From positions 1 to 12,417 of the forward strand of contig JBIOUF010000146.1 in assembly GCA_044866695.1 (NCBI GenBank): DNA of 12,417 nt. Reading direction: 5' to 3'. The position numbers and the translations under genes were made by a program. Below the pieces are notes generated by a model. The model did not search any database, was not told the DNA's origin, and saw only the letters and a list, made by a program, of their open reading frames with translations. This DNA is from JBIOUF01 sp044866695 (GTDB lineage Bacteria; Actinomycetota; Actinomycetes; Propionibacteriales; Nocardioidaceae). This document shows, in pieces, positions 1 to 5,771 of this stretch. The first letter of the stretch is position 1. Each line of letters opens with the position of its first letter.

Positions 1-1
1 C

Positions 2-70
2 TGGGAACACGCCTGGCTCGGCCTGTTCGAACTTGCCACCACCGACCCACCACCACCCCTCGCGGCCTGA
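2..70 (+). CDS. C-terminal end of an unidentified protein (partial)
   Basis: An open frame enters from the left edge, with codons starting at base 2. It reads W-E-H-A-W-L-G-L-F-E-L-A-T-T-D-P and then a proline run before a TGA at 68-70. Only 22 residues are visible, so no family can be assigned. The proline-rich tail followed directly by a repeat-containing gap fits the end of a gene, but a chance open frame in GC-rich DNA cannot be excluded. Confidence 0.35.
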   Translation, partial: WEHAWLGLFELATTDPPPPLAA

Positions 71-220
71 CCATCCGCCCGACCTGGGCACGACCAAGGA
101 ACCCGAGAGTGGAAGAGCCGGACAGACTGGCGGCCAACGCTTGCCCGCACGGTGGCCGGCCACAGAATCCGGTGATCAGGCGACGTCAGAAATCAACCCC
201 GTGGATCCAGGCTGAACCAC

Positions 221-268
221 CCGGTGGTTTCGAGACGGGCTCGCAAGCTCGCCCTCCTCAACCACCGG
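221..268. repeat. REP-like imperfect palindrome, short form
   Basis: The outer arms ccggtggtt (221-229) and aaccaccgg (260-268) are exact reverse complements. The interior contains tcgagacgggctc (230-242) and then cgccctcctc. The same tcgagacgggctc core and the same arms occur in the 62-bp elements at the right edge of the window. This copy is therefore a shorter member of the same dispersed family. It can fold into a hairpin on either strand. Confidence 0.75.
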
Positions 269-338
269 GGGGTGCACACTCGCCCTCCTCAACCACCGGG
301 GGTGCACCCTCGCCCTCCTCAACCACCGGGGGGCAAGG
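248..338. repeat. Three tandem copies of a 30/31-bp unit
   Basis: The motif ctcgccctcctcaaccaccg starts at 248, 279 and 309. Each copy is followed by a G-run; the first two are then followed by tgcac. Spacings are 31 and 30 bases, differing by one G in the run. Each unit is the right arm of the palindrome at 221-268, so the array looks like amplification of one arm of that element. With only three units and no unique spacers it is not a CRISPR array. Confidence 0.8.
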
Positions 339-379
339 GATAGCCTCGAACCTCCACGACGTGGAAGGACTCTCGGCCG

Positions 380-832
380 ATGACTGACTCGGGAACTCGC
401 GCGTCGCCCCAGCGGCCACGGTTCGAGCTGGGCGACCCGGGGCCGCTTCGAGATGGCCTGGTGGGTGCGGTCCTCGACGGGTCGAAGACCTCGACCTCGA
501 GCCTGCTGGCGCAGTACGACGGCGAGGACGACCCTGTGCCCGAGGTCGCCGGCCGCTACGTCATGGTCGACTCACACGAGCGGCCCGCCGGAGTCGTCGA
601 GATCACCGAGGTGCGACTGGTCCCGATGGGCCAGATCGACCTGCGGTTCGCACGCGAGGAAGGGGAAGGCTACGACTCCGTGGCCTCCTGGCGCCACGCT
701 CACGAGCGGTTCTGGCGCGAGCATGCGCCCGGGGAGCATGCGGCTGGGGTGCCGCTCGACGACGAGACGGTGGTGGTCGCGGTCCGCTTCCGTCTCGTGG
801 AGCGGCTCGGACCTCCGGAGCGACCGGCGTGA
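380..832 (+). CDS. ASCH-domain protein
   Basis: This 150-residue protein has the hallmarks of the ASCH fold, a PUA-like beta-barrel linked to RNA or modified-nucleoside binding. It has a D-G-S-K-T-S-T-S-S-L-L turn near residues 33-43 and Y-V-M-V-D near 59-63. A typical 'R-P-A-G-V-V-E-I-T-E-V' strand follows near 67-77, and the W-R-x-x-H-E-R-F-W helix is near 103-112. The length is usual for stand-alone ASCH proteins. Characterised relatives include E. coli YqfB, an N4-acetylcytidine amidohydrolase, and a Zymomonas ribonuclease, so either RNA binding or nucleoside hydrolysis is possible. The start is supported by GGAAGGA at 363-369. The stop overlaps the start of the following VOC gene, so the two are probably co-translated. 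Confidence 0.75.
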   Translation: MTDSGTRASPQRPRFELGDPGPLRDGLVGAVLDGSKTSTSSLLAQYDGEDDPVPEVAGRYVMVDSHERPAGVVEITEVRLVPMGQIDLRFAREEGEGYDSVASWRHAHERFWREHAPGEHAAGVPLDDETVVVAVRFRLVERLGPPERPA

Positions 833-1179
833 GGATCCAGGGGCTGGTGTTCGTCGGCACGAGGACGGCAGAACGCGACGCCATGGCGGACTTCGTCGGA
901 GGGGTGCTGGGGCTTGCCGCGACAGCGGCGCACGGACTGGATGCGCAGGTGTTCACCCTGCCCGACGGGTCGACCTTCGCCGTCACCTCGCCCGACGACT
1001 CCGAGGAGGGCGAGCGCACCGTCGGGTTCCTGGTGAGCGACCTCGACGCTGCGGTGACCGAGCTGCGAGCCGCTGGGGTGGTGACCGACGACGAGGTCTC
1101 TTCGAGCAGCCTCCAGCGGTACGTGCACTTCCGGGCCCCCGACGGACGGCTCTACGAGCTGGTGCAGAACCTGGCCTGA
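829..1179 (+). CDS. VOC-family (glyoxalase/bleomycin resistance-like) protein
   Basis: This 116-residue single-domain protein has the beta-alpha-beta-beta-beta pattern of the vicinal oxygen chelate superfamily. The first strand is I-Q-G-L-V-F-V-G-T near residues 3-11. A helix A-M-A-D-F-V-G-G-V-L-G-L follows, then strand V-F-T-L-P-D-G-S-T. The second half begins at R-T-V-G-F-L-V-S-D-L-D and ends with the typical F-R-A-P-D-G-R-L-Y-E-L. The Glu in Y-E-L is the usual metal ligand, but the first-strand His/Gln ligand is not obvious. The reaction cannot be assigned from sequence. The start is a GTG overlapping the ASCH stop by four bases (GTGA), with cggag at 816-820 as ribosome binding site. It ends 21 bases from the facing ATP-grasp gene. 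Confidence 0.8.
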   Translation: MRIQGLVFVGTRTAERDAMADFVGGVLGLAATAAHGLDAQVFTLPDGSTFAVTSPDDSEEGERTVGFLVSDLDAAVTELRAAGVVTDDEVSSSSLQRYVHFRAPDGRLYELVQNLA

Positions 1180-1200
1180 GCCTGGACCCGGTGGTGGTGC

Positions 1201-2205
1201 CTAGTGCCCGGGCTTCGAGGCGACGCGGCGCTCCAGTGCCTCGATGAGGGTGGGGCAGACGTCGATCTTGTACAGCCTCTCGACGCTCTGCATCCCGCCC
1301 GGGCTCTCGGCGTTGATCTCCACCACCTTGTCGCCGATCACGTCGATGCCGACGAACCACATGCCGTCGGCCACGAGCTTCTCGCTCATGGCGTCGATGA
1401 TGCCGCGCTGCACGTCACCGATCTCGAGAGGGACCGAGCGGCCGCCCGTGCTGATGTTGGCCCTCGGGTCGTTGCCGCTGGGCACTCGGCGGAAGGCTCC
1501 CGGCTGCCCGTCGCGCTCGAGGAGCTTGCCGTCGAGGAGGAAGATCCGGGCATCGCCGTCCTCGCCGCCGTCGACGAACTCCTGCACGATCGCGTAGCCG
1601 TCCTGGAGCACCGCCTCGGTCATCTGGGCGAGGTTGGTCTCCTCCTCGTCCTCGATCATGAACACGTTGCGGCCCTTGGCGCCGTACAGCGGCTTGACCA
1701 CGCAGTGGCCGACCTCGCGGACGAACCGCTCGATCGCGTCCGGGTCGCGCGTCACCAGCGACCGCGGCCGGATCCGCTCCGGGAACTCCTCCAGGTAGAG
1801 CTTGCTCGTCGCGCGCATCAGCGACGTCGGGTCGTTGACCACCGTGACGCCTCGAGCCTGGAGCATCTGGCCGAAGACCACTGCCAGTGGGCTCGCCCAC
1901 GGCCGCTCCTGTAGGTCGTCGATCGACTCGTTCCGCAGGGACAGGACATCGAGGTCGTCCATGACGACCCGTTCGACGTCGTGTTCCTTGATGCGCTCCA
2001 TGAAGCTCGCCAGCGTGTCGTCCTCCTCGAAGGCCGCGGGATGAGCCCGGGCCACCAGCCGTCCATCGGTGCCCCCGAGCTCGACGTCTCCGACGCCGAC
2101 GTACCAGACCTGGTGCCCGCGTCGGGCCGCTGCTCTGGCCAGCCGCGTCGTGGCGTACTCGTCGACCTCGGTCGCGACGTCGTTGACGAAGAAGGCCAGC
2201 CTCAT
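1201..2205 (-). CDS. GshB-like ATP-grasp ligase (glutathione synthetase family)
   Basis: This 334-residue protein is collinear with prokaryotic glutathione synthetase (E. coli GshB, about 316 residues). It has a Rossmann-like N-terminal domain (about 1-120) that starts M-R-L-A-F-F-V-N-D. The lid lysine lies in S-K-L-Y-L-E-E-F (K135). V-V-K-P-L-Y-G-A-K-G-R-N (169-180) carries the second ATP-binding lysine and the glycine loop. V-Q-E-F (207-210) contacts the adenine. The magnesium-binding region is V-E-I-N-A-E-S-P-G-G (295-304). N-I-S-T-G-G-R (250-256) matches the family's N-x-x-x-G-G-R substrate loop. The family joins an amino acid to a carboxyl group using ATP. The true substrate is unknown, because no gamma-glutamylcysteine synthetase is nearby and actinobacteria usually make mycothiol. 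The ATG at 2205 is set by AAGGAGA (2221-2215) and overlaps the upstream peptidase stop as ATGA. Confidence 0.85.
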   Translation of the reverse strand: MRLAFFVNDVATEVDEYATTRLARAAARRGHQVWYVGVGDVELGGTDGRLVARAHPAAFEEDDTLASFMERIKEHDVERVVMDDLDVLSLRNESIDDLQERPWASPLAVVFGQMLQARGVTVVNDPTSLMRATSKLYLEEFPERIRPRSLVTRDPDAIERFVREVGHCVVKPLYGAKGRNVFMIEDEEETNLAQMTEAVLQDGYAIVQEFVDGGEDGDARIFLLDGKLLERDGQPGAFRRVPSGNDPRANISTGGRSVPLEIGDVQRGIIDAMSEKLVADGMWFVGIDVIGDKVVEINAESPGGMQSVERLYKIDVCPTLIEALERRVASKPGH

Positions 2206-3383
2206 GCGGACGCATCTCCTTCGTACAGGTCGGCGACCGACATGCCCGCGCGCAGCCGGTCCAGGCGCTCCTGCGCGCCGGGCACGTCCAGCCAGCGGGG
2301 CCGGACCCATGGCGCGTGGAGCACGCCACGGTCCAGCAGGTCCTGGATCAACGGGATGTGGTCCAACGCGAACTTGCCGACGAACAGCACGTCGAGGCTG
2401 CCCCCCTCGGCGAGGGCATCCAGCAGCCGGGTGATCCCACGCAGGTAGATGGCGTCCTTGACGTTGCCGCCCCCGACGACGACGCGGATGGCGATGGACC
2501 ATGCGGTCCGCGTGGGAATCCGGTACTCGGCGCGTAGCGCCTCGAAGATCTCCACGAACCCGGCGCCGCCGAGCATCCTGTCGATGGCGACGACCCGTCC
2601 AGCCAGCACGCGCAGACGCCGCGGGTCCAGTCCGCCGGTCAGGTACTCCGCGAGTACGGCGAGACCCTCCTGGGTCTCGTCGTAGCCCGGCAGTCCGGTG
2701 GTAAGAAGGGTCAGTGGTTGCCTGGCGCCGTTCTGGTAGGTGACGACATGGGTGCCGACCTCGTGATGTAGCAAGGCCTCGACGCGGTCCGCCCTGATGG
2801 CGGCGGTCTCGGGGATCAGCAGCCGGCCGAACGACACCATCAGCTCTGAGACGTCGTTGCGCACCTCGACGTGGACCGGGAAGCCCGGGTACTGGGCACG
2901 GTACCGCTCGAGCTCCGCCCGAGCCGCGTCGGCGAACGCGCCGGCGGTGACGCTGTGGGCGTTGGCACCCAGGGGCGGGATGGACTCGAGAAGCTGCTCC
3001 GCAACACGGGTGAGCGGCTCGGCGACCCCTCCGTAGAGCTGCAGCGAGCCGTACACGAACCGTGAGGTGTCGCGATCCTCCAAGGCGGTGACCTGCCGCG
3101 CGATCTCGTCCCGCTTCGTCCGGAGGAGCATGTGCAGCGCAGGGTCGGCGACGTTCTCGACCTCGAGGTCGTAGAGGTCGCGCCGCACCAGGTCCGGGTC
3201 GAAGTCCAGCGGTCTCAGCCGAAGGGTGGGGACGCTCCCGAAGTCACTCCGCTCGAAGTCCGCCCACGCCTCCGCCGCGTTGACCGGCGTCGTGTTGAGC
3301 AGCAGGTCCACGCTGCGCTCGATCTCAGCGAGCCGAGCGTCGATCTCGAGCGCCTGCGCCAGATCCTGGGTGGGAGCGTTCAC
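2202..3383 (-). CDS. MATCAP/DUF1704 family zincin-like protein ('QEGLA motif' protein)
   Basis: This 393-residue protein belongs to the family often annotated 'flavohemoglobin expression-modulating QEGLA motif protein' (Pfam DUF1704/MATCAP). The signature H-E-V-G-T-H (207-212) is the HExxxH zinc-binding motif. Y-D-E-T-Q-E-G-L-A (234-242) carries the QEGLA motif, whose Glu is the expected third zinc ligand. Other family features are Y-G-S-L-Q-L-Y-G near 111-118 and V-V-V-G-G-G-N-V-K-D-A-I-Y-L-R-G near 301-316. Animal members are tubulin tyrosine carboxypeptidases; bacterial substrates are unknown. No signal peptide is visible, so it probably acts in the cytoplasm. GTG at 3383 is the most likely start, but its ribosome binding site is weak, and a TTG 36 bases upstream is an alternative. 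The stop overlaps the ATP-grasp start by four bases, indicating coupled translation. Confidence 0.85.
   Translation of the reverse strand: MNAPTQDLAQALEIDARLAEIERSVDLLLNTTPVNAAEAWADFERSDFGSVPTLRLRPLDFDPDLVRRDLYDLEVENVADPALHMLLRTKRDEIARQVTALEDRDTSRFVYGSLQLYGGVAEPLTRVAEQLLESIPPLGANAHSVTAGAFADAARAELERYRAQYPGFPVHVEVRNDVSELMVSFGRLLIPETAAIRADRVEALLHHEVGTHVVTYQNGARQPLTLLTTGLPGYDETQEGLAVLAEYLTGGLDPRRLRVLAGRVVAIDRMLGGAGFVEIFEALRAEYRIPTRTAWSIAIRVVVGGGNVKDAIYLRGITRLLDALAEGGSLDVLFVGKFALDHIPLIQDLLDRGVLHAPWVRPRWLDVPGAQERLDRLRAGMSVADLYEGDASA
2215..2221 (-). promoter_or_regulatory. Ribosome binding site of the ATP-grasp gene
   Basis: The minus strand reads AAGGAGA eleven bases before the ATG at 2205, inside the end of the peptidase gene. 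It selects this start over longer in-frame readings further upstream, which would give an arginine/proline-rich extension with no family similarity. Confidence 0.7.
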
Positions 3384-3452
3384 GCGACGGCGGTACCCAC
3401 CAACCTCGACCAGCAACCGTGGACGGGCGGCTCGAGCAGGGAGGATCAGGGC
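3384..3452. promoter_or_regulatory. Divergent intergenic region between peptidase and kinase genes
   Basis: These 69 bases separate the minus-strand peptidase gene from the plus-strand kinase-like gene and must hold both promoters or leaders. A strong GGGAGG at 3439-3444 serves the ATG at 3453. I see no convincing -10/-35 pair on either strand. Confidence 0.4.
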
Positions 3453-4100
3453 ATGCGACTCCACCCCGACGAGCCGGCGGCCAGTCGATGGGACGCGCTG
3501 GACGACGGTGAGCTGCGGGAGCGACTGCGCTCCCTCCTTCCGCACCCCGACACGGCGCTCATCCTGGTCGACGGGCGGTCGGGCAGTGGGAAGTCGACGC
3601 TGGCGGACCGGCTGAGCCGACTGGTCGACGGAGAGGTCGTGCACTCCGACGACATCGCCTGGCACCTGGACCCCATCGACTGGGCCGACGTCCTCCTGCA
3701 CGGCGTCGTCGACCCGTGGCGACGGGGCGAACCCGTCTGCTTCCGCCCACCCGGATGGGTCTCCAAGGGAAGGCCCGGCGCGGTCGTGGTGGCCGCCGGC
3801 CGCGCGCTCGTCGTGGAAGGAGTCGGCGCCGGACGAGCCACGCTGGCCACGAACGCCGACCTGGTGGTCTGGGTCCAGTCCGACCGCGACGTTGCCCGCC
3901 ACCGGGCGCTCGCGCGGGACGTGCGGCTCGGGCGGTCCCCCCAGGCCGCCGCTGAGTTCTGGGAGGAGTGGATGCGCGCCGAAGAGCCGTTCCTCGCCGC
4001 CGACCAGCCCTGGAGCCGAGCCACCGTCGTCGTCAACGGGACGCCGCCCGAGGACGGCACGGGGCGGACCCTGGTCGCGCCCGGCCCTCTCGGCTGCTGA
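3453..4100 (+). CDS. P-loop NTPase, uridine kinase-like
   Basis: This 215-residue protein has a clear Walker A loop, G-R-S-G-S-G-K-S-T (41-49), after the strand A-L-I-L-V-D. H-S-D-D-I-A-W-H (64-71) resembles the acidic substrate or magnesium site of nucleoside and small-molecule kinases. A-L-V-V-E-G-V-G (118-125) is a Walker B-like strand. A-D-L-V-V-W-V-Q-S-D-R-D-V-A-R-H-R (135-151) matches the nucleotide-kinase pattern in which arginines form a lid. Similar actinobacterial proteins are usually named uridine kinase or AAA-family ATPase, but the substrate is not fixed by the sequence. The start is defined by GGGAGG at 3439-3444. The gene diverges from the peptidase/ATP-grasp pair; a functional link is possible but only suggested by position. 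Confidence 0.75.
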   Translation: MRLHPDEPAASRWDALDDGELRERLRSLLPHPDTALILVDGRSGSGKSTLADRLSRLVDGEVVHSDDIAWHLDPIDWADVLLHGVVDPWRRGEPVCFRPPGWVSKGRPGAVVVAAGRALVVEGVGAGRATLATNADLVVWVQSDRDVARHRALARDVRLGRSPQAAAEFWEEWMRAEEPFLAADQPWSRATVVVNGTPPEDGTGRTLVAPGPLGC

Positions 4101-4194
4101 CCAGATGCGTTCGCCGTCGGTCACGCGTCAGGCAGCCGAGCGCCCAGACCTCCACCTGCGCCGGGTGAACCACTCGACCCAGAGAGCGACAAGC

Positions 4195-4223
4195 GAGCCG
4201 CGAGGGGTATCCGCAAGCGGCTC
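4195..4223. terminator. Candidate hairpin terminator between convergent genes
   Basis: gagccgc (4195-4201) and gcggctc (4217-4223) are perfect 7-bp inverted arms around a 15-base loop. The hairpin lies just past the toxin gene stop (4226) and downstream of the kinase-like gene (ends 4100). There is no T-run, as is common in high-GC actinobacteria, so termination activity is an inference from position and GC-rich stem. Confidence 0.35.
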
Positions 4224-4225
4224 CT

Positions 4226-4615
4226 TCAGCGGACCCGGACCTCGACGTCGTGGCCGCTGGAGCGGGCCAGCCGGGCGTCTCGGGTGAGGAGCGGGCACTG
4301 CAGGGCCTCGGCCAACGCGACGTACGCGGCGTCGTAGGCGCCCAGGTTCTCGCGAAGACTGAACGACCGACGCCGCAAGGCTGAGGCGCTGGGCCACCGC
4401 TCGACCGGGAGCGCATCGAAGTCGGTGAACGCGTCCTGTGTCCTGGCGAGGCTGAGATGGCCGCCGAGAGCGAGCCCGCGCAACGCGGAGACGACCTCGA
4501 AGTCCAGAAGTGACGGCGCGTGCAGGTCACCTCGGGTCAGCTCCTCGCGGAGGCTGTCGCTGCCGTCGACCATCGTGAGTGCGTCGACCACGGCGGCACA
4601 GTCGACGACGATCAC
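4226..4615 (-). CDS. vapC: PIN-domain ribonuclease toxin (VapC/FitB family)
   Basis: This 129-residue protein has the full PIN-domain acidic set. D5 lies in the first strand M-I-V-V-D-C-A-A-V-V-D-A-L, E40 in L-D-F-E-V-V-S-A-L, D95 in A-Y-D-A-A-Y-V-A-L-A-E and D113 in L-L-T-R-D-A-R-L-A. These residues coordinate magnesium in VapC toxins, which cleave RNA, often tRNA or rRNA. Length is typical of the family. It starts at a GTG that overlaps the antitoxin stop by four bases (GTGA), the usual coupled layout of toxin-antitoxin operons. No catalytic residue is missing, so it is probably active. The specific RNA target cannot be read from the sequence. Confidence 0.9.
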   Translation of the reverse strand: MIVVDCAAVVDALTMVDGSDSLREELTRGDLHAPSLLDFEVVSALRGLALGGHLSLARTQDAFTDFDALPVERWPSASALRRRSFSLRENLGAYDAAYVALAEALQCPLLTRDARLARSSGHDVEVRVR

Positions 4616-4866
4616 GCTGGGCGACGGTCGCGGTCGACGTCGCGCTCGTCGCGGGCGGCGGCGACCGCGTCGACGGCGGAAGCGGCCGCCCGCTCGCTGC
4701 GTCGCGCAGCTCGGTCGAGTACCTCGGCCACCGTGGGTCGAGCGACCTCCCGCTCGATGAGGTCGAGCAGGAATGCGTTGAGCGACCGGCCCTGTGCGGC
4801 CGCGCGGGCCTTGAGCTCACGACGAGACTCGGCGGGCACGTCACGGATCTGGAGCAGTGAGCTCAT
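4612..4866 (-). CDS. vapB: Ribbon-helix-helix antitoxin (VapB/FitA family)
   Basis: This 84-residue protein begins with a DNA-binding ribbon, S-S-L-L-Q-I-R-D-V-P (2-11). Helix E-S-R-R-E-L-K-A-R-A-A-A (13-24) and helix L-N-A-F-L-L-D-L-I-E-R-E-V-A (29-42) complete a FitA-type ribbon-helix-helix fold. The charged, alanine-rich C-terminal tail is the part expected to wrap and inhibit the toxin. The ATG at 4866 gives the standard family N-terminus; an in-frame start 12 codons upstream would add a cysteine/arginine-rich stretch not typical of the family. Autorepression together with the toxin is expected from the family. An AT-rich palindromic stretch lies right at the start. Confidence 0.88.
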   Translation of the reverse strand: MSSLLQIRDVPAESRRELKARAAAQGRSLNAFLLDLIEREVARPTVAEVLDRAARRSERAAASAVDAVAAARDERDVDRDRRPA

Positions 4867-4890
4867 GCATGCATGATATCTCAACCTACA
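4864..4890 (-). promoter_or_regulatory. Candidate vapBC promoter with palindromic operator
   Basis: The minus strand has TATCAT at 4878-4873, matching the TANNNT -10 pattern. It ends six bases before the ATG at 4866, so the transcript could begin at or near the start codon (leaderless). The area contains a perfect palindrome catgcatgcatg (4864-4875) and gatatc (4875-4880), and it is much more AT-rich than its surroundings. No good -35 is seen. A VapB-VapC operator here is an inference. Confidence 0.4.
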
Positions 4891-4960
4891 TACAGACTGC
4901 ATTTGGTGACGATGCCGTGGCCCGCTCGCGCCTGTAGGTGGTGCTGGGCGCGGGCATCCT

Positions 4961-4977
4961 TCACCCGCCGCGGGTGA
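4961..4977. promoter_or_regulatory. Perfect 17-bp palindrome, candidate operator of the membrane protein-gad unit
   Basis: tcacccgc (4961-4968) and gcgggtga (4970-4977) are exact reverse complements around a single central base. The site lies 54 bases upstream of the GTG at 5031, in the divergent region between the antitoxin and the membrane protein gene. Its symmetry and position suit a dimeric repressor or activator site. A small cruciform or hairpin is an alternative reading. Confidence 0.45.
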
Positions 4978-5030
4978 GCCGGACCGCGCGGGAGAGGCGG
5001 TTTGATGGTGCCGGGCGGGAGAGGAGCGAC

Positions 5031-5714
5031 GTGCGCGTACGACCGGTGCGGCTCAACACGACAGTCGCGTGCCTGTTCGTGGTCGGGTCGGCGTGCTTCG
5101 TCCTCGGGTCGGTGCCGGCGTACGTGAACGCCGTCGGCGGCTGGCCGGACGGCGTGACCTACTTCGTCGGCTCGATCTTCTTCACCGCCGCCTCGTACGG
5201 GCAGCTGGTCCAGGCCCAGAGCCCGGCCATGACCGGTGTCGACGACGTGGCGCAGCAGGTGCGCGCTCCGGTCAGGTGGTGGGGCTGGCTCCCGCACGAC
5301 CGCAGCTGGTGGGCGGCGGCCACCCAGTTCCCCGGCACCTTGCTGTTCAACGTGAGCACGTTCGCGTCGCTGGCACACAACGCGACGGTCGAGGAGACCA
5401 ACCGGCACGTCTGGCGACCGGACATGTACGGGTCGACGCTGTTCCTCGTGGCCAGCACCTTCGGCGTGCTCGCGCTCGACGGCTCGCGCGGCCTGCCCTG
5501 GCGGATCGCGTGGCTGAACATGGTCGGGTCGGTCCTGTTCATGGCCTCGGCGCTGGCCAGCCACGTCCTGCCCACCGGGAACCTGGCCAACACGCGGGTG
5601 AGCGTTGCGGGCACCCTGCTCGGTGCGGTGTGCTTCCTGGTCGGCGCCGCACTGATGCTGCCGGCCTGGAAGGACGCCGTACGGCGACCGGAAGGACAGC
5701 CTGCCGAGCCCTAG
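5031..5714 (+). CDS. Multi-pass membrane protein, possibly YrhK-like
   Basis: This 227-residue hydrophobic protein has about six predicted membrane segments, near 10-31, 40-60, 93-115, 133-149, 158-177 and 188-211. The repeated pattern of a hydrophobic run with a G-S-x-x-F-x-x-G-S/A core recalls the YrhK domain: 'G-S-A-C-F-V-L-G-S' (19-27), 'G-S-I-F-F-T-A-A-S' (47-55) and 'G-S-V-L-F-M-A-S-A' (166-174). This assignment is from pattern memory and is tentative. No transport or catalytic motif is visible. The GTG at 5031 is chosen because gaggag (5021-5026) precedes it and the protein then begins with a basic N-terminus before the first membrane segment. The glutamate decarboxylase starts 57 bases downstream on the same strand, so the two probably form an operon. 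Confidence 0.65.
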   Translation: MRVRPVRLNTTVACLFVVGSACFVLGSVPAYVNAVGGWPDGVTYFVGSIFFTAASYGQLVQAQSPAMTGVDDVAQQVRAPVRWWGWLPHDRSWWAAATQFPGTLLFNVSTFASLAHNATVEETNRHVWRPDMYGSTLFLVASTFGVLALDGSRGLPWRIAWLNMVGSVLFMASALASHVLPTGNLANTRVSVAGTLLGAVCFLVGAALMLPAWKDAVRRPEGQPAEP

Positions 5715-5732
5715 CCCACACCACGCACAACC

Positions 5733-5759
5733 GGTCCAACAGCTCCAACGGGTCCAACA
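5733..5759 (+). repeat. Three tandem 9-bp repeats in the leader before gad
   Basis: ggtccaaca, gctccaacg and ggtccaaca follow one another exactly, giving tccaac at 5735, 5744 and 5753. The stretch is C/A-rich and probably unstructured. It sits just before the GAGGAGAG ribosome binding site (5761-5768) of the decarboxylase. It may only keep that site open. Confidence 0.6.
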
Positions 5760-5771
5760 AGAGGAGAGATC

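Larger units (their letters stand above)
71..379. other. Repeat-bearing intergenic region
   Basis: This 309-base gap lies between the left-edge open frame and the ASCH gene. Its right half is built from the palindromic and tandem repeats listed separately (221-338). Bases 71-220 show no convincing gene: the short frames there are proline/arginine-rich and lack a ribosome binding site. A purine-rich GGAAGGA stretch at 363-369 is the likely ribosome binding site for the gene starting at 380. Confidence 0.5.

Noticed and set aside
248..338. CRISPR-like array
   Set aside because: There are only three units with no unique spacers, and the unit is an arm of a dispersed palindrome.
2206..2502. Longer N-terminus for the ATP-grasp protein
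   Set aside because: The extra residues are Arg/Pro/Gly-rich and overlap the peptidase C-terminus in another frame; the ATG at 2205 has a strong ribosome binding site and gives the family's normal N-terminus.
3384..4124. Minus-strand extension of the peptidase gene across the kinase-like gene
   Set aside because: The frame stays open but shows no family similarity beyond the GTG at 3383, and it would cover the plus-strand gene that has a Walker A motif and a good ribosome binding site.
4101..4225. Possible tRNA or small RNA in the gap before vapC
   Set aside because: No cloverleaf, anticodon arm or CCA-like end can be built; only one 7-bp hairpin is present.
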